This document shows, one piece after another, positions 7,427 to 14,272 of a stretch of DNA of 41,534 bases. The notes under the pieces were generated by a model. The model was not told the origin of the DNA. It saw nothing but the letters and a program-made list of their open reading frames with translations, and ran no database searches. The first letter of the stretch is position 1. Each line of letters starts with the position of its first letter. The stretch is from a candidate division WWE3 bacterium CG_4_9_14_0_2_um_filter_35_11 (GTDB taxonomy: Bacteria; Patescibacteriota; WWE3; 2-01-FULL-39-13): the NCBI GenBank assembly GCA_002789015.1, contig PFSJ01000006.1:1-41534 (forward strand), given 5' to 3'. The translations under genes were made by a program, and so were the position numbers.

Positions 7427-8009
7427 ACTTCATTGCCTCTTTAATATTCTGAATTGTTTTTTCGTAGATTTTCGATTTATCGGTAGTCGCATAGTCTTTT
7501 AGAAATTTTAAGGCTTTATCAATTTCTACAAATTTAAATTTTTCAATTCCGTATCCAAGTTTTATATTTTTTAAGACATCTTCTTTGTTTACCAAAATAT
7601 AAATTGCGATATAGCTTTTGCCTTTTGGATTTTTAAAAAGTCTTACTCCGCCAAGATGGGTTTCTCTTAACCTACGTTTACTTATAATTTTTTTAGTTCC
7701 GATTATTTTTGTCCAAATTAATTTGTAATGATAACTATCAAGCCCGATATCTCTGTGAACAACATCTAGAATATCGGATCTTAAATCAGATCCGCTTATT
7801 CCACCTTGAACAAATCCCCAAAAACCATTTGGATTTACAAATAATATTTCCTTATTTTTTAAATCAATTGGAACAATAATTAGCTTTGGTAAATATCCAA
7901 CAAATTCCCATCTTCGAATTGGATCGCGAAGAAAAATGTAAAAAGCAAAAGTTACCGTAGCTACGGAGATCACGACATCAAGATTATTCAAAAAAAGATC
8001 AATATTCAT
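7413..8009 (-). CDS. Membrane-anchored Nudix-like protein with degenerate Nudix box
   Basis: A 198-residue protein whose first ~25 residues (VISVATVTFAFYIFLRDP) form one membrane segment. The rest looks like a Nudix fold: strand PKLIIVPIDLKNKEILFV, then GFWGFVQGGISG, which is similar to the WQFPQGG entry of RppH-like Nudix enzymes. The Nudix box itself, expected as G-x5-E-x7-R-E-x2-E-E, reads GGISGSDLRSDILDVVHRD, so the metal-binding glutamates are missing. It may be a binding or sensing protein rather than a hydrolase. It is convergent with the cupin gene and divergent from mscL. Confidence 0.7.
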   Translation of the reverse strand: MNIDLFLNNLDVVISVATVTFAFYIFLRDPIRRWEFVGYLPKLIIVPIDLKNKEILFVNPNGFWGFVQGGISGSDLRSDILDVVHRDIGLDSYHYKLIWTKIIGTKKIISKRRLRETHLGGVRLFKNPKGKSYIAIYILVNKEDVLKNIKLGYGIEKFKFVEIDKALKFLKDYATTDKSKIYEKTIQNIKEAMKFTPL

Positions 8010-8031
8010 TTTTATGATAATATCATTTTGA

Positions 8032-8037
8032 TATAAT
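8032..8037 (+). promoter_or_regulatory. -10 box for mscL
   Basis: TATAAT ends eight bases before ATG 8046 with no Shine-Dalgarno sequence between them. Its position decides in favour of ATG 8046 over GTG 8040, which would lie too close to the -10 box to be transcribed. Confidence 0.65.
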
Positions 8038-8045
8038 TAGTGCAT

Positions 8046-8348
8046 ATGTTAAAAGGATTTTTTGATTTTATACGAGAACAAGGTGTTGTTGGACTTGCTG
8101 TAGGTTTTATTTTGGGAGGAGCAATTTCAAAACTTGTAGCATCGCTTGTAAAAGATTTGATAAATCCTATCTTAGGAATTGTTCTTGGTGCTGCTGACGA
8201 CCTAAGCACAATGTCACTGAAGGTAGGAGCAGTTGAAATTATGTTTGGTAGCTTTATATCTGCATTGATAGACTTTTTAGTAATCGCAATCATTGTATAT
8301 TTTGGAGTAAAAGGTTTAGGTCTTGATAAATTGGATAAGAAAAAGTGA
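8046..8348 (+). CDS. mscL: Large-conductance mechanosensitive channel
   Basis: A 100-residue homolog of MscL, the homopentameric pore that opens under membrane tension to release solutes during osmotic downshock. It starts MLKGFFDFIREQGVVGLAVGFILGGAISKLVASLVKDL, the conserved first membrane helix and gate of the family, followed by a short periplasmic loop and a second membrane segment (SALIDFLVIAIIVYFGV). The C-terminal cytoplasmic helix is reduced to a few lysines, shorter than in E. coli (136 residues). The next gene's GTG overlaps its stop by four bases, so mscL and dus are likely co-transcribed. Confidence 0.95.
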   Translation: MLKGFFDFIREQGVVGLAVGFILGGAISKLVASLVKDLINPILGIVLGAADDLSTMSLKVGAVEIMFGSFISALIDFLVIAIIVYFGVKGLGLDKLDKKK

Positions 8349-9298
8349 AACCTATTATCGCACTCGCTCCAATGGCAGGTATGACTGACTCTGCATTTTG
8401 CCAAATTGTGAAACAAGTTACAGGTAGAAAAGATTTTCCAATTGTTTTTCGTGAAATGGTTTCATCTGAAGCCGTTGTTCGTGGAAATGATAAAACAATG
8501 GGAATGACTGCGATTCATGAAGCAGAAAGGCCATTAATTCAGCAAATATTTGGATCAGATCCAGAAACAATGGCAAGGGCTTCAAAAATAATAGAAAAAT
8601 CTGATAGGCCGGACGGCTTTGATATAAATATGAGGTGTCCTGTTTATAAAATAACTTCAAATTTTAATGGTTGTGCATTAATGAAAGATCCAAAAACAGC
8701 AATAGAAATAGTTCGTAAAATGGTTTCTGCTGTAAAAGTTCCAGTTTCTGTGAAGATAAGGCTTGGGTGGAGCGATCCATTAGAAGCTATAAAGTTCGCT
8801 CCACTGCTGGAGGAATCAGGGTCTACCCTTATTTCAGTTCACGGAAGAACAAAAGAGCAAGGATATTCAGGAAGTTCTGATTGGAAGCAAATTGCAGAAG
8901 TTAAAAAATCAGTTTCTATTCCAGTTTTGGCAAACGGCGATATTTTTACGTATGAAGATGCATTCCGCGCACTTGATGTTACAAAATGTGACGGAGTTTT
9001 GATTGCACGTGGAGCTTTGGGAAATCCATGGATATTCAGGCAAATTTTAGATGTTATTGATGGCAAAACTCCTTTGGTTCCAAGTATCGAAGAAAGAAAC
9101 AATGTTGTTGTCCACCATTTTGCCTTGCATATGAATCAGTACGGAGAGCGTGGAGTTTTCACATTTAGAAAACATTTAACTTGGTATTTTAAAGGAATCA
9201 TTGGAATAAAAGAATATAAACAAAAGCTCCACACAATAAATTCGAAAGAAGATTTAATAGCAGTCCTTGATGAGATCAAAACATCCCTTATAATTTAG
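8345..9298 (+). CDS. dus: tRNA-dihydrouridine synthase (DusB-like)
   Basis: An FMN-dependent enzyme that reduces uridine to dihydrouridine in the tRNA D-loop. The TIM barrel opens with IALAPMAGMTD; the catalytic cysteine lies in DINMRCPVYKIT (most relatives have GCP, here RCP), followed by GCALMKDP. ISVHGRTKEQGYSGSSDW supplies the tRNA/flavin-contact residues, and VLANGDIFTYEDA with GVLIARGALGNPWIF completes the phosphate-binding strands. At 317 residues it is full length. The start is GTG within a GTGA overlap with mscL. An 8-bp inverted repeat (TGGAGCGA / TCGCTCCA) lies near 8767-8806. Confidence 0.93.
   Translation: MKPIIALAPMAGMTDSAFCQIVKQVTGRKDFPIVFREMVSSEAVVRGNDKTMGMTAIHEAERPLIQQIFGSDPETMARASKIIEKSDRPDGFDINMRCPVYKITSNFNGCALMKDPKTAIEIVRKMVSAVKVPVSVKIRLGWSDPLEAIKFAPLLEESGSTLISVHGRTKEQGYSGSSDWKQIAEVKKSVSIPVLANGDIFTYEDAFRALDVTKCDGVLIARGALGNPWIFRQILDVIDGKTPLVPSIEERNNVVVHHFALHMNQYGERGVFTFRKHLTWYFKGIIGIKEYKQKLHTINSKEDLIAVLDEIKTSLII
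9289..9294 (+). promoter_or_regulatory. -10 box within the end of dus, for the tRNA-binding protein gene
   Basis: TATAAT ends nine bases before ATG 9304 and lies inside the last codons of dus. There is no Shine-Dalgarno site, so a separate short-leader or leaderless start is plausible even though the two genes are adjacent. Confidence 0.5.
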
Positions 9299-9303
9299 CT
9301 ACT

Positions 9304-9630
9304 ATGGATCCAATTACTTACGACGATTTTCAAAAATTAGATATAAAGGTTGGAACAATTCTTTCAGTTGAAAATGTAGAAGGCTCCGTAAAACTATTAA
9401 AAATAATGATAGATTTTGGAAATGAAACAAGACAGATTATTTCTGGAATTGCAAAGTGGTACGTTGCTTCAAGTTTAGTCGGCAAGCAAGTTCCTGTATT
9501 AATAAATTTAGAACCAAGGAAATTTTTAGGTCAAGAAAGCCAGGGAATGATATTAATGGCAGATAATGAAGATAATCCTGTACAACTCCATCCATCGCAA
9601 GTTGTCAATAATGGCACTACTGTGCGATAA
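9304..9630 (+). CDS. tRNA-binding OB-fold protein (MetG C-terminal / CsaA-like)
   Basis: A 108-residue protein equivalent to the C-terminal tRNA-binding domain of methionyl-tRNA synthetase. It has the family's sequence of features: DFQKLDIKVGTILSVENVEG, RQIISGIAKWY (the I-x-S-G-I motif), GKQVPVLINLEPRKFLGQES (N-L-x-P-r-k-x-x-G-x-x-S) and GMILMA. Free-standing copies act in trans with MetG as a dimeric RNA-binding subunit, or are annotated CsaA-like chaperones. No metG is in the window, so a role in tRNA binding is inferred from the domain only. Its 3' end lies 19 bases before the miaB start. Confidence 0.9.
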   Translation: MDPITYDDFQKLDIKVGTILSVENVEGSVKLLKIMIDFGNETRQIISGIAKWYVASSLVGKQVPVLINLEPRKFLGQESQGMILMADNEDNPVQLHPSQVVNNGTTVR

Positions 9631-9649
9631 TTTAATATCGGATATTAAA

Positions 9650-10819
9650 ATGAAAAAATATTACATTGAGACATTTGGATGCCAAGCAAACGTGAAAGAT
9701 AGTCAGGCGATGTCTGGAACTTTGGACGCTATGGATTTTTCCCAAACAGATGATTATAAAGGGGCCGATGTAATAATTATTAACACCTGTTCTGTTAGGC
9801 AAAAATCAGAAGACAAAGTTTACGGTTGGGGAATGAAACTTGGAAATCCTATCGCACATGAAGTTCAAATGTATGAAAAAAAGGGACATCAAATTGTATT
9901 TGTGACAGGTTGTATGATCGGAAGTGCAAAGGGCGATAGAAAAAGATATGACATAAAAGTTATGAAGGATAAAATGCCTTGGGCAGATTATATGCTTGCT
10001 CCAGATGAAGAATATAAAATCCCAGAAATTTTGGTGAAAGAAGGATTGGTTAGTGAGTGGACTGGGGCAGCCCTTTTTCCTGATGTAGCTCCCGAAAAAA
10101 GGGCTGCCCCCATAGCCTATATTAATATCTCCACTGGATGCGATAATTTTTGCACTTTTTGCGTTGTTCCATATGCAAGAGGAAAAGAAGTCAGTCGAAA
10201 CCAAGAAGAAATCTTGCATGAAATAAATCATTTAGTTTCTAGAGGATATAAAAGAGTTTTATTGATCGGTCAAAATGTGAATTCGTGGGGACTTGATACA
10301 AAAACTAAATTTAACTTACGTGCAGGATCAGAGCATAAAATTCCTTTTGCTAAGTTACTCCGCGAGGTTCATAAAATTGATGGAATTGAAAAAATAAGTT
10401 TCATTTCATCAAATCCATTTGATTTCACGCAAGACTTAATTGACACATTAAGCCTTCCAAAAATTGATAGATATTTGCACATGGCAGTTCAAAGTGGAAA
10501 TAACGAAATTCTAAAAGCAATGAATCGAAGGCACACAATTGAAGAGTTCAAAGAACTTGTTACTAAAATTAAAAAAACAGTTCCCGATATTACATTTGGA
10601 ACAGATATAATAGTCGGATTTCCTGGCGAAAACGAAGAACAATTTATGGATACAGTCGAACTTTTCAAATGGATGAAATTTAACGTTGCGTTTATATCAA
10701 TATATTCGCCACGTATTGGAACAAACGCACAAAAAAACTTAAAAGATGACGTTCCTTTAAAAGAAAAAAAGAGAAGACACAAATACTTAATGGATGTGTG
10801 GAAGTCAACAATTTCTTAG
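9650..10819 (+). CDS. miaB: tRNA-2-methylthio-N6-dimethylallyladenosine synthase, lacking TRAM domain
   Basis: Radical-SAM methylthiotransferase that converts i6A37 to ms2i6A37 in tRNAs. The N-terminal UPF0004 domain has its three cluster cysteines (FGCQAN, NTCSVR, VTGCMIG), and the radical-SAM cluster is STGCDNFCTFCVVPYARG. GQNVNSWG and the later DIIVGFPGENE are also conserved. The protein stops at 389 residues, right after RRHKYLMDVWK, so the usual C-terminal RNA-binding TRAM domain (about 60 residues) is absent; no frame downstream supplies it. The linker between the first two domains (GAALFPDVAPEKRAAP) is encoded by a palindrome. I start at ATG 9650 because MKKYYIETFGCQ is the family N-terminus; longer in-frame starts are not conserved. 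Confidence 0.93.
   Translation: MKKYYIETFGCQANVKDSQAMSGTLDAMDFSQTDDYKGADVIIINTCSVRQKSEDKVYGWGMKLGNPIAHEVQMYEKKGHQIVFVTGCMIGSAKGDRKRYDIKVMKDKMPWADYMLAPDEEYKIPEILVKEGLVSEWTGAALFPDVAPEKRAAPIAYINISTGCDNFCTFCVVPYARGKEVSRNQEEILHEINHLVSRGYKRVLLIGQNVNSWGLDTKTKFNLRAGSEHKIPFAKLLREVHKIDGIEKISFISSNPFDFTQDLIDTLSLPKIDRYLHMAVQSGNNEILKAMNRRHTIEEFKELVTKIKKTVPDITFGTDIIVGFPGENEEQFMDTVELFKWMKFNVAFISIYSPRIGTNAQKNLKDDVPLKEKKRRHKYLMDVWKSTIS
10064..10110. repeat. 15-bp palindrome in the miaB interdomain linker
   Basis: GGGGCAGCCCTTTTT (10064-10078) pairs exactly with AAAAAGGGCTGCCCC (10096-10110). It is translated in frame as GAALFPDVAPEKRAAP between the UPF0004 and radical-SAM domains. The inner peptide VAPEKR parallels VAPEKK encoded by the glycosyltransferase insert at 4923, so the two look like relatives. 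Confidence 0.92.
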
Positions 10820-11127
10820 TCGAGATTTACCATGCCAGAAGAACATGATGAAGATACGCTTATATTGCCTATTGGCTTTCCGTTCAGAAAAAGCGCAAAT
10901 CTGTTGTGGTCACCTCTTAAATTCCAATGATGATCTCTGCAATTGTTTACTAAGTTTGGAGTTGTGAAATCTTTTGGTTCAGTTATATTCGTTCCATAAT
11001 CTCCGAATTTCTCCACATACAAGTCTCCGCTTGGTATCGGAGCATAGCAGTCGTGGACTGTGCATTTGGCACTAACATTTGGGATGATTTCAGTTTTAAT
11101 ATCTGTTTCGGATAGATTAGTCTCCAT
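10816..11127 (-). CDS. Hypothetical Cys/His-containing small protein
   Basis: A possible 103-residue protein reading toward miaB, which it overlaps by four bases at the stop. I do not recognise it. It has four cysteines and several histidines, grouped as AKCTVHDCYAP, NNCRDHHW and SSSCSSG, which could bind a metal; no signal peptide or membrane segment is seen. It is divergent from miaA with only 28 bases between the two starts. The gene fills the place where the TRAM end of miaB would be expected. The coding call rests on length and position only; an overlapping frame on the same strand is less likely. Confidence 0.5.
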   Translation of the reverse strand: METNLSETDIKTEIIPNVSAKCTVHDCYAPIPSGDLYVEKFGDYGTNITEPKDFTTPNLVNNCRDHHWNLRGDHNRFALFLNGKPIGNISVSSSCSSGMVNLD

Positions 11128-11143
11128 TTGGCTATTAGTATAC

Positions 11144-11149
11144 TATAAT
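11144..11149 (+). promoter_or_regulatory. -10 box for miaA, leaderless spacing
   Basis: TATAAT ends six bases before ATG 11156. It lies in a 28-base gap shared with the divergent hypothetical gene, and no Shine-Dalgarno sequence fits in the gap. Confidence 0.7.
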
Positions 11150-11155
11150 CATCTA

Positions 11156-12073
11156 ATGATTTACATTCTAGGCCCAACTTCTTCTGGAAAGACTTCTTTA
11201 GCTTTAAAGGTGTGTAAGAAGTTTAATAAGGAAATTGTTTCTGCCGATTCAAGACAAATTTATAAGGATTTTGATGTTGGAACAGGAAAGTTGCCTTTGG
11301 CATCTGCTGGAGTCTTTGTTGAAAAAAACTCCGGCTATTGGGTTTTGGATGGAATTAAAATCCACATGTATGATGTTTGCGATGCAAATAATTTGTATAC
11401 AGTTTCTGATTATTTAAATGATACGAAAAACTTAATTGGAGAAGATAAGATTATAGTCGGCGGCACCGGGCTTTATATTGATAATCTTTTGGGTTTAAAA
11501 AAACCTAGCCCGGTGCCGCCTAATATAAAGCTCCGTTTTGATTTGGAGAAAAAATCTCCCGTTGACCTCCGTCTTATGCTTCCAAAAGAGATTTTAGATT
11601 CCATGAATCAAAGTGATATAAATAATCCGCGAAGGTTGATACGAAAAATTGAAGTTTTAAAATATGAATCCGAAAACTCCTCAACCAATAAAAAGCGGGA
11701 GATTTTTGATAATCCTAAATCTTCAGAAATTCCATATGTAATTGTTTTAGATATTCCACGCGAAGAGTTATTTAATCGCATTGATTTGTGGGTTGATACC
11801 ATTTGGAATCCACTTTTAGAAGAAGCAAAAAACCTTGTAAGTTTAGGATATGAAGATTCATTTTCAATGAATGGAATTATTTATAAAACTGTTTTAGGTT
11901 TTATTCGTCAAAAAATCTCCAAGCATGATGCAGTTCGAACAATTAAAAATGATTTGCATGCGTATATAAGAAGGCAGCAAACTTGGTTTAAAACTTATAC
12001 TCAAGATTACGTGCACCGATTCGATAGCTCTGATAAGGCTTTTTCGTTTATTGAAAGCATCCTTGCAAATTGA
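11156..12073 (+). CDS. miaA: tRNA dimethylallyltransferase
   Basis: Adds a dimethylallyl group to A37 of tRNAs, the substrate step before MiaB (encoded just upstream). The P-loop is GPTSSGKTSLALK, followed by VSADSRQIYKDFDVGTGK, the substrate-binding region with the catalytic aspartate. VGGTGLYIDNLL is the dimethylallyl/ATP contact strand, and NNPRRLIRKIEVLKYE and RRQQTWFK close the tRNA-binding domain. At 305 residues it is typical. I use ATG 11156, whose N-terminus MIYILGPTSSGKT matches the family and which follows a -10 box by six bases. An extraordinary palindrome at 11459-11531 overlaps the GGTGLY codons. Confidence 0.95.
   Translation: MIYILGPTSSGKTSLALKVCKKFNKEIVSADSRQIYKDFDVGTGKLPLASAGVFVEKNSGYWVLDGIKIHMYDVCDANNLYTVSDYLNDTKNLIGEDKIIVGGTGLYIDNLLGLKKPSPVPPNIKLRFDLEKKSPVDLRLMLPKEILDSMNQSDINNPRRLIRKIEVLKYESENSSTNKKREIFDNPKSSEIPYVIVLDIPREELFNRIDLWVDTIWNPLLEEAKNLVSLGYEDSFSMNGIIYKTVLGFIRQKISKHDAVRTIKNDLHAYIRRQQTWFKTYTQDYVHRFDSSDKAFSFIESILAN
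11459..11531. repeat. 14-bp inverted repeat interleaved with a second 10-bp one in miaA
   Basis: GGCGGCACCGGGCT (11459-11472) pairs with AGCCCGGTGCCGCC (11507-11520). A second pair, GCTTTATATT (11470-11479) with AATATAAAGC (11522-11531), interleaves with it in the order A-B-A'-B', the topology of an RNA pseudoknot. An inner stem GGTTT/AAACC (near 11492-11505) sits between. All of it is coding. Confidence 0.9.
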
Positions 12074-12100
12074 ATCAAATAGACTGTAGAATTACTTTTA

Positions 12101-13090
12101 ATGGAAGATAAAAATTTAGTCATTTCGTTTAAAACCATTTTACTTTTTTTGCTAACAGTTTTTTTTATCTGGATCTTTTGGCTGATTCGTGATGTCCTTT
12201 TGTTTTTATTTGTTTCTCTAATTTTAGCTTTGGCTCTTGAGCCTTTTGTAAATTTTTTAGTCCGAAAAAAATTTCACAGAGGATTTTCTGTGGTGTTTGT
12301 AGTTTTAACAATGTTATTTATTGTCGTAGGACTCGCCAGCGTTTCTTTAGTTCCATTTATCCATCAAACACAAATTCTTATCGCAAATTTCCCGAATTAC
12401 ATGAGATATCTTTCCGAAATCCCTGGAGCAGGTGAATACGTTAGTAAGTTTAATGATGGAATTTTTTCTCAACTTAATCAAAGCGGTGGAAGCGTAATTA
12501 ATTTCACATTGGGAGCATTTTCCGGAGTTTTATCTTTGGTATTAATCTTTGTTTTTACGATTTATATGTTGATTGATTCTAAGAATTTAAGATTAATGTT
12601 TGTCGATTTTTTTGAGGATGGCAGAAGAGACGAAATTCAAAGATTGGTCACTAAAATTGAAACCCGTTTAGGAAGTTGGTTGCGTGGTCAGATTTTTTTG
12701 ATGTTTATTATTGGCCTTTTGATATATATTGGTCTTTTGATTATCGGAATGGATTATGCATTAGCTTTAGCCGTTATTGCGGGACTTTTAGAAATCGTGC
12801 CGATTATTGGTCCGATTATTTCCGTTGTCCCTGCTGCTCTTATAGCGTTTTTTATATCTCCGGTTCTTGGTGTTGGCGTTATCGTTTTGTATATTGTTAT
12901 TCAACAACTTGAGAATAATTTAATTGTTCCAAAGGTTATGCAACGGGCTATAGGTTTTAATCCTTTAATTACAATTGTTGCTTTAATGGTTGGCGGACAG
13001 TTGCTCGGAATTGTTGGCGCTATTCTTGCAATTCCAATTCTTATTACTGTTTATGAAGTTTTTAAATACGTTATAAAAGATAAGACTTAG
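12101..13090 (+). CDS. AI-2E family transporter / PerM-like permease
   Basis: A 329-residue polytopic membrane protein of the AI-2 exporter (PerM/YdiK) superfamily. The N-terminal pair of helices (ILLFLLTVFFIWIFWLI and VLLFLFVSLILALALEP) is followed by a central soluble region near residues 90-145, then further helices, and the family's C-terminal block LLEIVPIIGPIISVVPAALIAFF and QQLENNLIVPKVM with IVALMVGGQLLG. Members have been linked to autoinducer-2 export or Na+/H+ exchange; neither can be claimed here. A TAGAAT eight bases before the ATG may be the -10 box. It converges with the next gene by four bases. Confidence 0.9.
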   Translation: MEDKNLVISFKTILLFLLTVFFIWIFWLIRDVLLFLFVSLILALALEPFVNFLVRKKFHRGFSVVFVVLTMLFIVVGLASVSLVPFIHQTQILIANFPNYMRYLSEIPGAGEYVSKFNDGIFSQLNQSGGSVINFTLGAFSGVLSLVLIFVFTIYMLIDSKNLRLMFVDFFEDGRRDEIQRLVTKIETRLGSWLRGQIFLMFIIGLLIYIGLLIIGMDYALALAVIAGLLEIVPIIGPIISVVPAALIAFFISPVLGVGVIVLYIVIQQLENNLIVPKVMQRAIGFNPLITIVALMVGGQLLGIVGAILAIPILITVYEVFKYVIKDKT

Positions 13091-14232
13091 TTAGTAACAA
13101 AATCTCCTCTGGTGGCTGGGTAGTATATTACAATATCTCCTTTTTCTGCTTGGCCCGTAGTTTCATTTGTGTATGTATATATTCCATCAAATACATAGAT
13201 TGGTTGCATGTATGCTGGTAATTCTTGCCCTTCATAGTATGCTAGTGACACTTCTCTAATTTCGATTGTATTGGCCGTAATAAAGTTTGGAAGTTCAAAA
13301 TAATTGTCATTTGTCCCTTTTGCATAAGAAACGACCCCCTTTCCTTGTTTGACAGCTTCCCATACGGTTGATACCGAAGAAAGATAGTAATCAGATTTAT
13401 TAGTGTAATTGGTGTCCCAGTATGTGAAGTTGATTTTTGGAAATTTAAAAATACCTGCTTGGTTTGTTACATAAAAACTGATTTTAGAATCTTTCGGATT
13501 TGGCCCATATACAATGTAATTTACAGGCTTTGCATCGATTACTTTTGAAATGGTTCTATGTACGTTTACTTTTATTAGTTTTGTAGTTGGATTTAATTCG
13601 TTTGTTTCTTTTATAGTTCCAAGTGATATTTGTGCACTTACAGCATCAAACTTTAAGTTGTTAATGTCTTCTGCGCTTACAAGCGATTTCGATCTTATAA
13701 ATCCTGAAACCATGTTTATTGCATCTTCCTTAGTAATATTGGGGGATTGAAATATCACTGTACTTATTTTGCTTGTAGGTGTGTCAAGTGAAAATATTTT
13801 TCTGACTGCATGTCCCGTGAACGTTCTATTATTTATTCCATCAATCCATCTAAATTCTGATTTGGATAGTGGAATGTAGCTTCCTGTAAAATCAAGGTCT
13901 ACTGCCAATTGTTTTATTTGCTGTTCAGATAAAAGATTTGTCGTTGGTTCTATAACTTGGTAGACGTCTTCTCTATCTGGAAAAACTGGAAGGTTCCCAT
14001 TTATCGTGTCTAATATATATGTTGGAGTTCCATTTACTCTAACTTCTTTCATTTTTAGTTTAGGAAGAATTCCAAATGCATGTATTGGTTCTGGGCTTTT
14101 TGGTGGATTTAGTTTTCTATAAAAGTCGACGCTTTGAAAAAATAGGAATTTTGATGTGTAGTAAACGAAAGTTACAACAGCGACTATCACTAAAAACTTT
14201 CTAACTTTTTCTTGCGTTTCTGCTAGGTTCAT
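13087..14232 (-). CDS. Membrane-anchored extracytoplasmic protein of unknown function
   Basis: A 381-residue protein with one N-terminal membrane segment (FLVIVAVVTFVYYTSKFLFF) and a long outside domain. I do not recognise the domain. It is rich in beta-strand-like stretches, prolines and threonines, and ends with QPIYVFDGIYTYTNETTG, a pattern seen in extracellular beta-rich regulators such as the YycH/YycI type, though I cannot claim that family. It is divergent from gltX with a 40-base gap; TATACT reading leftward at 14246-14241 ends eight bases before its ATG. Confidence 0.75.
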   Translation of the reverse strand: MNLAETQEKVRKFLVIVAVVTFVYYTSKFLFFQSVDFYRKLNPPKSPEPIHAFGILPKLKMKEVRVNGTPTYILDTINGNLPVFPDREDVYQVIEPTTNLLSEQQIKQLAVDLDFTGSYIPLSKSEFRWIDGINNRTFTGHAVRKIFSLDTPTSKISTVIFQSPNITKEDAINMVSGFIRSKSLVSAEDINNLKFDAVSAQISLGTIKETNELNPTTKLIKVNVHRTISKVIDAKPVNYIVYGPNPKDSKISFYVTNQAGIFKFPKINFTYWDTNYTNKSDYYLSSVSTVWEAVKQGKGVVSYAKGTNDNYFELPNFITANTIEIREVSLAYYEGQELPAYMQPIYVFDGIYTYTNETTGQAEKGDIVIYYPATRGDFVTN

Positions 14233-14240
14233 ACAACTTC

Positions 14241-14246
14241 AGTATA
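14241..14246 (-). promoter_or_regulatory. -10 box for the anchored unknown protein
   Basis: On the minus strand TATACT ends eight bases before the ATG at 14232. It is back to back with the gltX -10 box 15 bases away, forming a compact divergent promoter pair. Confidence 0.55.
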
Positions 14247-14260
14247 TATGCGGACACATG

Positions 14261-14266
14261 TATAAT
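14261..14266 (+). promoter_or_regulatory. -10 box for gltX, leaderless spacing
   Basis: TATAAT ends six bases before ATG 14273. This rules against the longer in-frame ATG at 14258, which overlaps the box itself. Confidence 0.7.
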
Positions 14267-14272
14267 CAATGC

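Noticed and set aside
8819-8832. AGGGTCTACCCTT in dus as another copy of the GGGTAGCCC element
   Set aside because: Only a short self-palindrome with a different centre; the protein is conserved across it, so it is likely chance.
10819-11060. Frameshifted TRAM domain after miaB
   Set aside because: None of the three forward frames after the stop resembles a TRAM domain.
14258-14272. Longer start for gltX (MYNQC before MIRTRNAPSPTG)
   Set aside because: The upstream ATG overlaps the -10 box, and the family N-terminus begins at ATG 14273.
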